In this document: positions 1 through 13,886 of the stretch, piece by piece | How the letters are laid out: each line of letters begins with the position of its first letter | Numbering within the stretch: the first letter of the stretch is position 1 | Origin: Thunnus maccoyii | Taxonomy: Eukaryota; Chordata; Actinopteri; Scombriformes; Scombridae | Length of the DNA stretch: 64,000 bases | Direction: 5' to 3' | NCBI RefSeq assembly: GCF_910596095.1 | Contig: NC_056550.1 | Location: 6,906,501-6,970,500, forward strand | Program-made: the position numbers and the translations under genes | Notes under the pieces: generated by a model | Told to the model about the DNA's origin: nothing | The model's database searches: none | Seen by the model: the letters and a program-made list of their open reading frames with translations, nothing else

Positions 1-9
1 TCCTGGCAT

Positions 10-79
10 GCACGCACACACACACACACAAACACACGCACACACACCCACACATACATACACACACACACATAATTAT
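10..79. repeat. (CA)n-rich imperfect microsatellite
   Basis: CA dinucleotides interrupted by cgca, aaca, ccca and tacata; about 70 bp. Confidence 0.9.
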
Positions 80-1159
80 AAAGTCTGCATGCTCACACGA
101 TCACACATACTGTATACACGTACCAAAACACACCATGTGTCACAATGTGAAAGCTGAGTTATTGAACTTGTCTGCGGGCTGCACACATGATTCGTACTCC
201 AGTGTGATTTAGTTGCAGCAGCAGGCGTTCGTCTGTGCTCTTGACGTCACACTGATCTGTAGAACACCCAACACAAATTGCACACACTTGTACATCCTTA
301 CATGCACACACTCATGAGGCTGATCTCACTGCTAATTCTGCTGATTCGTACGAAGAGGAAAAGACCCATCGTGCTTATGGTATATATGACTCAGATACAG
401 ACTCTGTAAACAATGCAGGTTAGAAAATATTTTTCTATGTGAAACCATGACTCAAAACATGTGAAAGATGACGCTTAACCAAATGATTTACAATAACCTT
501 ACTCAAGCCTATAGAGTCTGATGATATTCAGTATTATATCCTTTTATGGAAGGATGGAAACCAACAATGAATTGATCCTACTAACAATTATTGTCTGTGC
601 TGCTAAAGCCTGAAATATCTTATTCCCCTGTGCTATAGAATGTCATTGTTGTCCAAAAACTATTAAAACACATCAATGAGCTACATTGTTTCAGTGGATG
701 ACATGATCCTTCATTACCGTGAAAACAATCCCACATACACCGTCCTGCTGTGGGAATTACTCACTAGAGCACCAAATGTGTATAAATCCGTGACTGACAA
801 TAGTGTCCAAAAAATGCACCATTTACTTTTGTTTGAGTACTGTTTCCCAGAACTACAGTATCCCAGCTGTCGTAGGAATTTACTGAGGCTGTTTCTTAAA
901 ATTACACAATATATTTGTGACCTGTTCGTAAAGATTTATGTTTTCAGGTGGTACGAATGCATTTGGGCCTGAGAGCCACAGTCACGGTAGAGAGGTTTGG
1001 AAGGAAGCGAGAGACATGTTTCTTCATGGGATTTGTTGACTATGAAAAGAGCTATAAAATATCCTTTAAAATGACCAAATCAAAAATAGTTGCTCAAATA
1101 CAGAGTTGGTTTGTTTAAACTGTAGACTGTAAAAAAAAAAAAAAAAGCAAAATCATTTA
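80..1159. other. non-coding, nothing recognised
   Basis: No exon-like frame with family similarity. A poly-A run lies at 1131-1146. The 98-codon frame at 676-972 has no recognisable domain. Confidence 0.5.
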
Positions 1160-1560
1160 AACCTGCTATAACAGATTTTTCTGGCCACTTGGGGACAAGC
1201 TGTGAACACAACGTTGACAAAAACCACCTTGTAAAGTTAATATGCTTAACTCGTTAGCAAACTGTTTCCTATTTACACATCCAGCAGACATGGATCAACA
1301 TTAATTTGGAGTTGTGTTTCTGGCCGCCTGATGAATATTAGTCCAATATTTTACGCTGATGAGAGCAGTGAGAGTGAATCAAAACAGTAAATTAGTGGCC
1401 GTAAAACCAAAACAATGAGCTAAAGGACAATATAAAGCTCAGTACAGTTGAGGGGAACTGCGGAGTTGGGTGGGTTCATCACCATGAGTGACCTCTTTCT
1501 CATTACACATTTGATCCATTATTATAAATAATACTGATTATAACTGCTTTAAAGTTGAAA
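1160..1560 (+). mobile_element. repeat A copy 1
   Basis: Shares ordered blocks with 15871-16585: 'tttacacatcca', 'gtccaatat', 'gagcagtgagagtgaa', 'ttgaggggaactgcggagtt', 'catgagtgacct'. No coding capacity. Confidence 0.55.
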
Positions 1561-3124
1561 ATGATATCGTATGTGGTTTTTGAAGAATTTTACTGTCACT
1601 GTTTCGAACATACTGTACATACAGTAGGTATGGAGGAAAAAAAAGAAACAGTTGTGGGACCCCAGTTGCCGTCAATGATCGCATGTTTCTGTGCCTCTCG
1701 GCAGTATAACAGTGACGGGGCCCAGCACATGGCGACCAGGGGACCCCAGCACCCTGCTGTCTTGAGTGCCGGCTGTGTTACCGTGGGCTGTGAAGTTATG
1801 CGAGGTATTCCACTGTAAAACCAAACCAGGACACAAGGAGTATATTCTTTCCAGCCAAATATCTGCCCCTTGGGGCTGAGTAACTGTAGCCTTGCATGAG
1901 AACACTTGCAGCTTCGCACCTCAGCCTCAGCTCTCTGTTCCCAGAGAGCCGAAACTCTCCAAAACCCACCTCATCTGGGCGCTTTGACAGAGAAGAGTCA
2001 CCGCTCCAAGCAATCATACTGTGTTACATTTTTTGTTGATATTGCTTGGAAATTGGCATCTTTCTGCATAGTCTCATAGTGTTTATTTTGATGAGCTGTC
2101 TAAAGGGAAGGGAGAGCTGTGTCATTGCAGGAGAAGGTAATTTATTTGAACACATGGTTGCTGTTACTATTATCATGATCAGCCTTTGAGATTCCTGCTT
2201 CTTTGGTCTGATCTTTGGAAGCGGCTCCGGTGTCCGTCTTGTATCAATTCAAACCAATTATCCCCCAATCCCTTTCCCACTGTCCTCTCTCCCTTGCCGC
2301 TGTGAGTCACATGTTTATGCATGATTCTCTTACCAGTTTTAGGCAGATGCTGCCCTTAATCACTATAAACAGATCATTGCGGTGTTCAAGTTGAAAGGGA
2401 TTTAAAGATCAGATGGGAAGGTTTTTGTTTTAAATACGAGGTTTTATTGGAAAGCTTATGAGGGAGATGATTGAGCAGAGGAGGAAGGATGGGAAGCTGG
2501 GTTTTAGTTCTGTTTGGATACCAGCGGTTTTAATGAGATGATCCTGCTTCCAGCCAGCTCAGTCAGAGCGCCTGCTGCCATGTGTGTGTTGTTAGGATTT
2601 AAGTATTCTGGTCAATAACAGAAAGAGCAGCGTCTGGACGGCACATGTAGCTTCTCCTGGAGAAAATTTGCCCACTCTGTGGAGGCAATATATACTGAGG
2701 GGTGATAGTCATGAAGTACACAGGTCATTGGTCATGATTCTCCCAAGACTCACAGTCCCACAAGCAGATTTTGTTCCCCAGTGAGCCCTTCCTCTCTATC
2801 CAGCTTTATAAATATATGACCCACTTATTTTGCATCCTCCAGAGACTATATATCCCTGTCACATTATTATAGTATATGTGGTAGGAAATTAGAGACTTGG
2901 TAATTAATCAGTATGACTGAGTGGTTAAAGATACTGTAGGTGAGAGAGTGTTGTTAGGCCAACATCTTTCAAATGCACCCAATATTTGTAGGGAAAAACA
3001 TAGTTTTCTATTCTGAGCACAGTTTCATATTACTTTGTGTTTACAGAATAGGTTCAGATCTGAAAACATTACTCTCATGCCAAAAATACATTGAGCGGAT
3101 GGATGCTTATGCCTTCCTATCATC
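1561..3124. other. non-coding, nothing recognised
   Basis: Overlapping open frames on both strands at 1555-2017 show no family similarity and no codon bias. No repeat boundaries could be set. Confidence 0.5.
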
Positions 3125-3350
3125 CCCTGACTTTTCATCAAGCGCCACCGTCAGGTCAGAATTGTCCAGTACTTTGGTTTATGACCAAATACCTGCAAAA
3201 CTGCATTATCATCAGCCTCAGTTGTACCACACCTGCTAAACAACAGCAGAATTCTTATTGTGCACATGTTAGCATGTTGATGTTAGCATTTAGGCCATTT
3301 TTTTTGCCTCAAAGAGCTGCTAGAGTGGCTGTAGACTTTTGATATTATTT
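3125..3350 (-). mobile_element. repeat G copy 1
   Basis: ctgacttttcatcaagcgcc, then tggtttatgaccaaatacct, atcagcctcagttgtac and gttagcatgttgatgttagc. This matches the reverse complement of parts of the family copy at 19735-20035. Confidence 0.5.
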
Positions 3351-5689
3351 TTACATTTGTAAATGTTGCAAATGTTGTCATTCTTGCATTTTTTACTTTA
3401 AATGTTTTCTGGCAAAAAAAACCCCAAGCTAGATAGAGACTCAAGTCACGACGTTACATGTTCTGCCTGCATATGCAGCTCCTTCTTGCGGAATATCTAG
3501 AAGATTACTGATTGGGTGAGGTAGGAAACCACACATTACTGTTTGGTTTTCCTTTTGTGAGCTGGTGTAAATACATAAAGTATGTAATTTGAGGTTAAGG
3601 TTTCTGATTTCCTGCTGTAGGCCAAACATTGATATAGAAGTGATGCAGTTTGATGCACCTGTTTTTAAATGGCTTTGCTGAAGAAAAACTCTCTCTTCCT
3701 CTTTAGCTGTAGAACACCATAAACCCCTCCGGTGAGGGATGAGGAAACAGTGAAGCAGCTACTGCTACAACTACTGGTCTGACACCTGTGAAACATTTTG
3801 GGAGGTTTTCATGTCACATCTTGGGAAACTGTTGCAGAGGGAGTCTGAGGGTGGCGCGGTTTTGTTATTTGTGGTTGTAAACTTTGCTTTTTTGTGTATT
3901 TCAGTGGAAGGAAATGCAGAAAACACACATGCACACCACAGGTTTGCTAATGGTTTTTTCAGAGAAAAAAGGGTCTCCTTTTCGTATCACACATTTTTTC
4001 ACCTTCACACATAAATCCTCTCATTAAAACTTCTTGAAACCTTTACCGGGGAAAACCACATGCAATTCAATGTTTTGAATCTCATTTTCATTGTGCATTT
4101 CATTCCCTTCTTTTAGACAAATACCAAATTCTCATTCCTTCAATCATGGTGTCCTTCACCATAAGACACTGCTTCGTAAGTAAGACAGCGGTCTCAAAGA
4201 AAAGAGAGGAAAACCAAAGCATCTGATTCATGTTGTGGAGCTTTAATGACCCCACATCACATAGAAACCTGTATACACACACATACACACACACTTTTTG
4301 GGCCCAGCCAGACTCCATTAATTGCTACTGAGTCACAAACTGGTGTCGCTGCCGGAGCAGTGAGCACAGACAATAGCACAGTGACAAATATTGGACTGGC
4401 ACACCTGTGAGATGAAAAGGCTGAGAGCAATGTGAATCAGGCCACTGACAGAAAACAAAGAGAGGATTTGTTTTTTTTTTTGACTTCCAGCTTGTCTTTG
4501 TGCCGGTAAAAAAAGGGAGAGTATTTCGATGAAGGGTGAAATATTTGCACCGTGCAGCAGCTGTGGCTGGCCATGCTACACTGTACAAACCAGACCAGGC
4601 CTACAGGCAACCCTTCTTGCTCTGGTTTTTCCCCAGACCACAGATTTCTATCAGCTTGCATCCTCCATGTGGTTTACCACCCCTGGCCGTTCAAATAGGT
4701 CAGTGTGCCCTTGCAGCGCCAAATAAACCTTTCACTTTCTGACCCCCACGTGCTTGACCACAGAGGAAAACAAAGAACAGAGAGAAAACAAGTAGTCATG
4801 AGTATCACCAATGTAGGGGTGCTTACAGATGTAGTTCTTAGCAGATGAGTCAGGACAAGAAGAGATCAAGAAATAATTCAACATCCACAGCAATACATTT
4901 GTATGAAATGTTTTATTTCATGCATTATCTCTATAGCTTTACAGTTAATAGCATGGCCTGAGACAGAAATTAGGAACTGCAGCAGATGACATTCTTTATC
5001 CTTCCATAATACTCTTTAAAATAATGCATGTGCATCCTTTAGAATTGTTTCACTGCAGTGTATGTATTCTATGTAAGAACTGATGCGTGTAAGTGCTGTT
5101 TGCAAACTGTTTAGCTCAGTGACTCACTAAAACTAATCTAACTTCCTAGAGCCCTTCTACTGTCTCTGGGTGGAGTAGGTGTTTGCACATTTCAAAACAC
5201 ATTATCACACTTTAGTTTGCACTTGTACTCTCAGTTGCACTCAAATGTGTGAATGCCTTTTGCCTGCAGCCATCTAAGACGTTCGAAAAAGAAACAAAAG
5301 ATAATTAAGTTTCGAGATAATGAAACTTAATTAATGACGAACTATGATTTTTTCTTAAGAAAGTTAAATGAAATATTTTAATGATTGTAAAATCTACACA
5401 GACCCTTTTAGGTTTTGAGGTGCTGGTGGTAATCTTGTAGCTAAACCTTCAGCAACTGTATGAAGTGAGGGTCATCTCAAAGGCACAGACTATTTTTCAG
5501 ACCCTCAACATCCTTTTCATGTTGACTTCCAGATGCTTCCATCAGGGCGGAGGTTTAGTGTCTCTAAAGGTAGCACTAATAGATACAGATAGTCCTTTCT
5601 TCCATCTGCTTTTGGTCTCTAAAACAAACTATAACACCAGTCATTGTGTCTTTTTTTCCCATGACTCATGGTGACAGTGTAGGAGATAT
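3351..5689. other. non-coding; one perfect hairpin
   Basis: No gene seen. A perfect inverted repeat with 12-bp arms and an 8-bp loop lies at 5302-5333. A T-run is near 4469-4480. Confidence 0.5.
5302..5333. repeat. perfect 12-bp inverted repeat
   Basis: TAATTAAGTTTC, loop GAGATAAT, GAAACTTAATTA. AT-rich hairpin in non-coding sequence; no U-run or gene end nearby. Confidence 0.7.
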
Positions 5690-5806
5690 GGATCTTGTGC
5701 TGTGCTGTGTATGATGAATTGTATGTATTTGTGTTGGACTACTGTCTGTAACACAAACTGCCCCTCGAGAACATTCAAGTTTTTTGAATCTTGAATATTA
5801 AAACCA
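5690..5806 (+). mobile_element. possible LINE 3' tail fragment
   Basis: A short piece with aactgcccctcgagaac followed by tttttgaatcttgaatatt resembles the TGCCCCTC...TTGAATCTTGAA tails of teleost LINEs. No coding portion is present. Confidence 0.35.
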
Positions 5807-6673
5807 GCACTTTTTTTTCTGCACTTCCCTTTGCTGCCTCTTTTAGATACTTACTATGTCAATGTGTGCTCTGACAAACCCGTTTGAATGTTTAAAAAAG
5901 TAAAAAACACCTTTCCCTCTTGGTTCCTGTATAATTGTGTTAGATATGTAAGCCTGAATATCAGCTTGTAATATGACCAGAATGTAGGGTTTCATATCTT
6001 TGCTGACCTGTGAATGTTAATGTTTAAGGGTTAACAAACACTCAGCGTTATCCAGTCAAAGTTTCCTGTTATTTCTCCCATTTGATGCATTTCCTTCACG
6101 TTTGGGCTCTTTCACATGAAATCCCATTTCCTGCAGACAACAGTAAATGTACTGCATGATCTTAAGTGAACTGTTTTGTCTGCAAAACAGTGACTCTTAC
6201 GGTATCTGAGAAAAAAGCACAACATGTCAGATGCGATAAAATCACAGATATAAGAACAATTTACCGGAGCTGTTATGTATACAAGTATGAAAGTTAACTG
6301 ATTTCCTAAGAGAATTCACACCTCTAGACTCGAATGAGGAGCAACCAAAGGTGTTACTATTAATGCTCACATGGTAGAGAGAGAGAGAATTGAGCAGACA
6401 CGACTCACTTCAGCTCTTAAAGAAAATACAAACCAAGTCAGAGAGAACAGAAAAGAAGAAGACAGGAACAAACAACAACTGTGTTGGGGGGATGGGCAGC
6501 CCAGAAGATTACAAAAAACAGGTAATTAAACAAGAAGCTAAAATAACGGACTAGCCAACAAGCTAACTGGCCTGCAAACAACAACAACAACAACAACAAC
6601 AAAAGAAAGTTTGATGCAATTGTGGGAAAAACTCTACCTTAGGAGCTAAAAAATGCACAGGCAAAGAAAAACT

Positions 6674-6890
6674 TTAAAGGAGAAGTTTGACATTTTGGGA
6701 AATATTCTTATTCACTGGAGTTAGATGAGAGAACTGATATCACTCTCCTGTCTGTACGGTACTATGAAGCTACAGCCAGCAGCCGCTTAGCTTAGCTTAG
6801 CATAACACAAAGCTGAAACAGGGGGAAATGGCTAACATGGCTCTGTCCATTTCAGGCAGAAACAGGTTAAGAGAACTCCTCCATGTTTTT
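6674..6890 (+). mobile_element. repeat B copy ('gacattttgggaaata' family)
   Basis: Begins taaaggagaagtttgacatt, with the internal segments agttagatgagagaactgat and cttagcttagcttagcat. The same termini occur at 18131-18292 and, reversed, at 54553-54706. It abuts repeat C on its right. Confidence 0.6.
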
Positions 6891-6912
6891 CAGATTGCCA
6901 TAAAAACTATTT

Positions 6913-8166
6913 AAAGGTGCAGTGTGTAGAATTTAGTGGCATCTAGTGAAATGGACTTTGCAGAAATTGAATATAATATTCATAAATATGTTTTAATTAC
7001 TGTATAATCACCTGAAAATTGGAATCATGTTTTCGTTACCTTACAATGAGCCCTGTTGCACCCGCCATTTTTCTACAGTAGCCCCACATGGACAAACCCA
7101 ACACTGAATGTAGAGAGGACCTTTCACAGTCACCGTAGGTTCTCCTTATTGACTGTATAAAAGATGGACATCATGACAGCTCCCCATGGATGTATAAAGA
7201 GAACTGGATACATCGTCAGAGGTGGGGACCCATTCATTCCTATGAAAGTTGCTCAGTGGCACATGAAGCCAAAAAAGTTTGACTTCCACGTATAAAATTA
7301 CCTGGATCTTCCGGGATCATTGGGCCCATAGAGCCAGCGCAGTAGTGGTTTTCGCCGGCCGAGCCGGCTACTTCTGGTTTAGCCCTCCGGCTAAATTGAA
7401 TGGGGATAAAACAATTCAATCGTGCAGCTTTTTTAGGCTTTCGAAATGTGATCGGACTGAATGAATCAAATTCTGATAGTGAGACAAGTCATTTCACAGG
7501 GGTTGTGATGCTCAAAAAAATTTATCTGCTGATTTAGAGAAGTCATGCAAGTCATGCAAGTCATGAATGTATCATAAGAGCTGGGTAGGGTTCTGCTACT
7601 CAGCATTGCAGTCAATTTTCCCCATAGACCACCATTGTAAAAGAGAGGTCTGTAAAACTGTTGATAGGACACCCCAGACTGCAAACAATGTCAGTTATGA
7701 CTTTTTCTATTATCAATGTTTGATCCATGGAGGTTTTATATTTTAAAAATCTGTGACATCATCAATGTAAAGTCTATGGGCTGAGCGGGATATCGGGGCC
7801 AGCAGGGGACACACCACTGCGCATATTCAGTGGGCCACACAATGCGGAAGCAAACTCAGAAGCTAGAAACCTTTTTTAATGTATGCGCCCACGCGAGCAA
7901 TTGTTATTGGACTGAATGGGTGCCATTTTTGGTCCGGTATCCAGCTCTTATAATACATCCATGCTGCAGACTCTGGTTCCATATGACGTCACACAAGCAA
8001 GATGGCAGCGAAACAAGATATTTTGGCTTCACTTTTGCATAGTGTTAGGAAGTGGAGACATGTTGTCCATATTCAAATATAGTCAGTGGTTCTCCTACAT
8101 GCTTGGAGGGGGGGTGGAAGTGGGAGTGGGAGAGGGAGGGGGTATTCACTTTGTTGCAATCTGCAA
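6913..8166. mobile_element. repeat C, split by the 942-bp hAT-like insertion
   Basis: Left part 6913-7146 (aggtgcagtgtgtagaattt, agtggcatctagtg…, …caccgtaggttctcct); right part 8089-8166 (gttctcctacatgcttggag…, …gttgcaatctgcaac). Removing 7147-8088 and one copy of the duplication restores a continuous teleost repeat of the 'ggtgcagtgtgta' family. Its far end is truncated. Confidence 0.65.
7147..8088. mobile_element. hAT-like non-autonomous DNA transposon, 942 bp, with intact 8-bp target duplication
   Basis: The left end is TATTGACTGTATAAAAGATG; the right end, reverse complemented, is CACTGACTATATTTGAATAT. Both continue with ATGGACA-CATG, giving imperfect terminal inverted repeats of about 35 bp. 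GTTCTCCT directly flanks both sides (7139-7146 and 8089-8096). An 8-bp duplication is a hAT hallmark. No transposase frame is seen. It is inserted inside another repeat (6913-8166). Confidence 0.75.
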
Positions 8167-11100
8167 CAAGACAGACAGAAAGAAGAGCACAGTGCTTGAA
8201 CATCTTTCTTTTCATATCCTCATGAAAAATTAAAATGAAAAAATGAAAAGCTTTGTAAACACCTCTGCTTCTTGTCACATTCTCTTTCATTGTCAGTGCA
8301 GGAGCCTGCATGTCTTTTTTCATTGTGTGGGAGAATTCCAGTGTTGAAGCTACAAGCGAGGTTTCCTGGCCCTGCATGTTTGCCTCGTGAGGGAATGGAG
8401 ATGTTAATAGTATACCCCTGCTGTCGCTGCGCTCCACTCTGAGGTGTGTGGGTGGGTGTGTCTGTTTTTTTCCCATGACTTCACTGTTTTCAATGGCTGT
8501 TATACTGTTTTGAAGGGCTGTCCACAGCTAGACAACAAGTTGCATCACTGGAGGGCATTTGGCTTTACTTCAAGACTATATATAGCACAGGGGTGATTAA
8601 TGGATATTTGAATGTTGTTTACTTGTGGAAGATTTACTATGCAGGAATGAAACTAAATAAGAATAGGCTACTAATAACTGTGGAGGCATTTTGTGTGATT
8701 TAAGGGTCTTTCACTGTTAGCTCAAAGTAGTTTCCATATTTAATGCAAATGTTATGCCTGTATGTACATTCTCTCAGCTGGCATCCATTCTTACACATGA
8801 AGATGCCACTTAACCTCACACTAGTTTTCTTTACTGTGAATATCTTTGGATTTCTCTCAGCCACCACAAATTCAAACCTTTTCTTTCCTGCTCTATCAAC
8901 TGGCCTGTGTTGAAAGCAGTAGCAGCAGCAGCAGACAGTAATGGGTGGTTAACCACAAAAGGGTTCTCACTTTGCAAAAGATTGCAGTAAAGCAGTGGAC
9001 CTTAGAATTACCCACCCTGCACAACATGGCTCAAAAATAATCATTCTTCTCAGAGAGCCCAGTTTTCTCTCTTCTCTCTTCTCCACCCACGCCTCCTTTT
9101 CCTACGTCCTTTAACTTTAACTCTCTGCTGTTCAGGCCGCTCCAAAATGTTCAGCCAATGACCAGAAAACACTACTCAGCTTGGAATTTTGGACATTGTC
9201 CACTGGGATTCTAATGAAATACAAAGGAAGTGGTAACACTTCTTGCAAAGCATTTTCACAGGAAGTCATTATTTACTAGTTTCGTGCTGTCTGTGAAGGG
9301 CTGGAATGTCGTGGGTGTCGCTTGACCCGCCAGATTTCAGTGCTGATACATTTGATCCCCAAAAATCCCCTCATGAAGGAAACTGACATCCAGCGTTGTT
9401 TAGAGGTTTCTGTTTCTCTCTTTGTCTGTCTGTATTATGTCTTGCTTGTGCTCCTTTCATAAGAACATGTGAATGTTTTACCCTCTACAAAGACAACTGG
9501 TTGAGCAAACACCAGCAATCACAGGTTTAACCTCTGAATCCCCTTAAACAATGTTAAAATTCCCTATCTCAGCTCAGTGTTTGTTGTTTTGCCCAAAGTC
9601 ACTCGAATAGCAATTAACACTGCATTGTCTCAACAAGTGATATCACCAAAATGCCCTGTGTGTCTAGACAAAGAGATACAGCTATCTAAATTACTACCTG
9701 ATTTCTTGTAGAGCAGAGAGTGGGATTCCTGAGCCCATTGTTCAGAGCACAGTCCAAGGCCTTGATGTGGGCTCTGGGAGCAGATAAAATGCCTGCAGAA
9801 GGATGTGTGTTTGCTCATTATTGAGAATAGTTCAGGAAACACATGGCCAAACTAACCACTGATGAGCCTTCTTCATTTCCTCTGATTGCACAGGAAATAG
9901 GGCAGGTACATACCGTAATCTGCTGGCCATGCCCACAGATCTGTGAGGGAATATAACGCGTAAAGCTTTAAAATCATGAAAACTAATCAGAGCTTTGACT
10001 CACTTGTGTACATGTAGAAGCCACGTAGCCACTTGGTCAGTGTAAACAGTCTGCAAATCTGCAGCCTGAGGTCAAAAAGGAGCAAAAAGAGCTCTCAATA
10101 AGCTCATAAACAGTCAGTGTGCCAGTTTAATTTCAGTTAATGTCGAAACAACAGATGACAGTACTATTGGGAAACTGGCTTCGACTGCTCATTTGTATGG
10201 CGCAGTCCGACTCTGACAATTTGTTTATTTAAGTCACCTTTGAAACAGTGGGACATCCCAAAGAGAGAGGACATTATTTTCAAGGCACAAAGAATATGGG
10301 CTGAACAAAGAACAAAACAGTTTATTTCTTCACCCTCAGCTATGTGTCCTCTACTATTTTTATCACTGCTTGTTGTCTCGGCCTCAAGGGATCAATGTGA
10401 CTGATGACTACACAGCCTGAGCTGGTCCTGCGACATGTGTAGTCAGTAACAATTGATGACAGTTTTCGGGAGTCAGCCAGACAACAAGACTCCAATTTAC
10501 TGAAACAGATCATAAGTAATTTAAAGGAAAACTACTGATTATTCCAACTTGTGTTTTTATTTCTGTAGCCCCAGCTATTGGCCAACAAACACAAGTGATC
10601 AGAAAAAAATCCAAATGAGTCAAATTTATCTGGAAAATAACACGTGGTGAACAGTAAAATTACTGTCCCATGCCTGATTTCCTGCTTTAACTTTTATCAG
10701 TGTGTGCACATTTTATCAATGTGTTGTGCACATTCATGGTTTTCCTGTGAAAATGATGGGTTATTACTTTCAGACACACTTTCAGTTTTACCTCCAAAAG
10801 TAAAAGTAAAGCAGTAAAAGTTAGTAGTAGTAAGTAAGAAGTAGTAAAGTTGTAGCTAATGTGGTAAGACTTGTTTACAACCTGTATGATCATCTGACCC
10901 CTCATGCTTGTTGCCCTGTTGGAGCTATTGTTAGCAAGGGCACCGCATTCTCAGCTGAGCTCTCAGCAATTACTTTTAGGAACAATCATAACAGATGAAA
11001 CCGATGGGTTTACTTGGGTTTACTGCAACTAAACCCAAGTTGTAGTAAAGCCTAGTCTTCCTTTAATATTTAAAACAAATTTGGTATTATTCTGAATGGA

Positions 11101-13231
11101 TGTTACTGAGTATTGAGTGAGAGTGAATGGTGACATGGGGGAGGTCGCCAAGATGAAATGACTTGCAGCTTTTTCAGACCAAAAGAGCATAAAATTACAT
11201 ATATTGATGCAAATCTATGGACTGTTTTGAACTGATATCAAAATATACTCAAGCCTGGATACATTGGATGCACTTACCACCTGTGCAAGGCCATGTGTAA
11301 GTTATATATTTGTACTATATTGGTTTGTTAACTGGACCACAATGCAAAAGTATCATGCCAGAGAATTATAATAGCAGTATGCAACATTTAGGTGATCGAT
11401 AATAGGAGTGCAAGGATTTCTATAACATGTTTACAATAGATAATGGAAGCATTGTCACATGGCTGTTGTCTATAGTTTTATTCATTGAGGGAGAAGTATA
11501 GAACAAAATCGTATGTATGTCTTTTTTAATCTTTCTCGTGGCACATGCTGGATGATGCAGACACATATATTGATCATTATATTGAATAGATATGGCTGCT
11601 AGGATTAGCAGAAGAAAGTGATCCCCACACTTTCACCTCCAAAATGAAATAGAAAAAGCAGCAGCCTTCAGAAAAGGGGAGTAAAAAAAAGGCTGGTTGC
11701 CCTTGCACTCATTAACATACCCCTCCCCACACAGTCCCTTATCATTACTAGTCATCAAACATTCATATCCTCACATTGTCCCAGAGGAAAGCTGACCTCC
11801 CAGCTGTAGATATAAACTCGATCCAACCCTCATGTTCCCCTCCTCCCTCTAAGAAAAAAGGACCATAGGGTGAAAGGGCAGAAACACTGCACCCACAAGA
11901 AAACACATTTCTCTCTTATTTCTGTGTTACAAGTTGACTCGAAGATCCTCCCAAGTATCTAAAATAGGAATAAATGTCCTCCTCAGCATCTTCTTCTCTT
12001 CCTAACCTCTAGCCTTTGCACACTCTTTTCCTCAGATTTGAGATGCAGCTGTGGCCTTCTGTGACGTCTGGAGGTTAGCGGAAGGGTTGTTGGGTCGGGC
12101 GAAGGCACAGACGGGGGGTGTTTGGATAGGCACAGGGCCAGGTCTGGGGAAAATACTGTTCAGCACGAGGGAGACTGAATAAGAGACTGCAACTGTTTTC
12201 TTTCACTAACAGTATACTTTTACTTGGTCCGTTTGTCTTCTTTGCTTTCCTAGCAGAAAATTAAAAAACATGTCCTCGTTCACCTCTGGAGTCTGAGCCC
12301 TGAGGAATCCCTCATCACTGCTCTTATTGATGGTCGTTATTGTCCACGCATGACCCTGCCAAAAAAGTGTCATCATCATTCACCAAGTGTTTATGACCAA
12401 AATCTTTTTCTTTTTTTTCTTTTTTTGAGATATGAGCCTTAGTTTATAAGCTAAAAGCTCTGATTTACCTCAAATTTAGTTACATAATATCAATATATTT
12501 TCCCAGCACAGCATGTGTTACTTTACTATGTACTTTTTTATTGCTGTGGTGGAGGTGCTTGCAATCATTCACATTCCTGATGCTTGAGTCTTAAAGAAAA
12601 AGTGTTTGCACGTGTGTGTGGAAGGGTAGTATTGTATTATTGCTTCCTAAATAATGTCTTCAAATGTAAGAGGCCTGGAGGAAAATGCACCATCTCCTTA
12701 CCTCTCTATCCTTGTGAGGGCATTTCGTCTTCCTTTTTAAAGATATGCAAGAACACAAACATACATTATCCCCAGCTGACCTAACCACAGCAAGCACCAG
12801 CAGCAGTGTCACCGACAGTCTCACAGTCATCTGGTATAATCAGGTCATTTCCTCTCAACAGCTGATATATCTGCCACAGATGTGCCTCATGCCCTACTGT
12901 TATCATGTGTAAACCCTCACACCTCTTCAGGTTGACAGTTTTATAATATGATGTTTCAAGCTCCTGTACTGATGTAGAATTTATTACCACACATGGTCTG
13001 ATGATAGAAGATTGGCTCTATCTAGTCCTGAGAAGTTGATGCATTTGAAATACTCACCACAATATGCCAGCAAAATTTTCATCCAAACATTTTTATTTTC
13101 ATTAGTTTTATGTGTGATATAAGATGATTTTCACAACAAGTTTTTACTTTTTATTTAAAGATGCTTAAAAGGGAACATTTCCTTGTGACATACACATTGT
13201 GAATGAATACAAATAAACAAACAGGCTGTTA
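8167..13231. other. non-coding, about 5 kb
   Basis: No coding exon recognised. A perfect 11-bp inverted repeat lies at 11012-11040 (ACTTGGGTTTA, 7-nt loop, TAAACCCAAGT). The frame at 8045-8476 (-) overlaps repeat C and has no domain. Confidence 0.5.

Positions 13232-13886
<655 letters not shown>

Noticed and set aside
8045-8476. 143-codon minus-strand frame
   Set aside because: Overlaps the end of repeat C and a hAT-like terminus; no domain, no splice context, composition like the surroundings.
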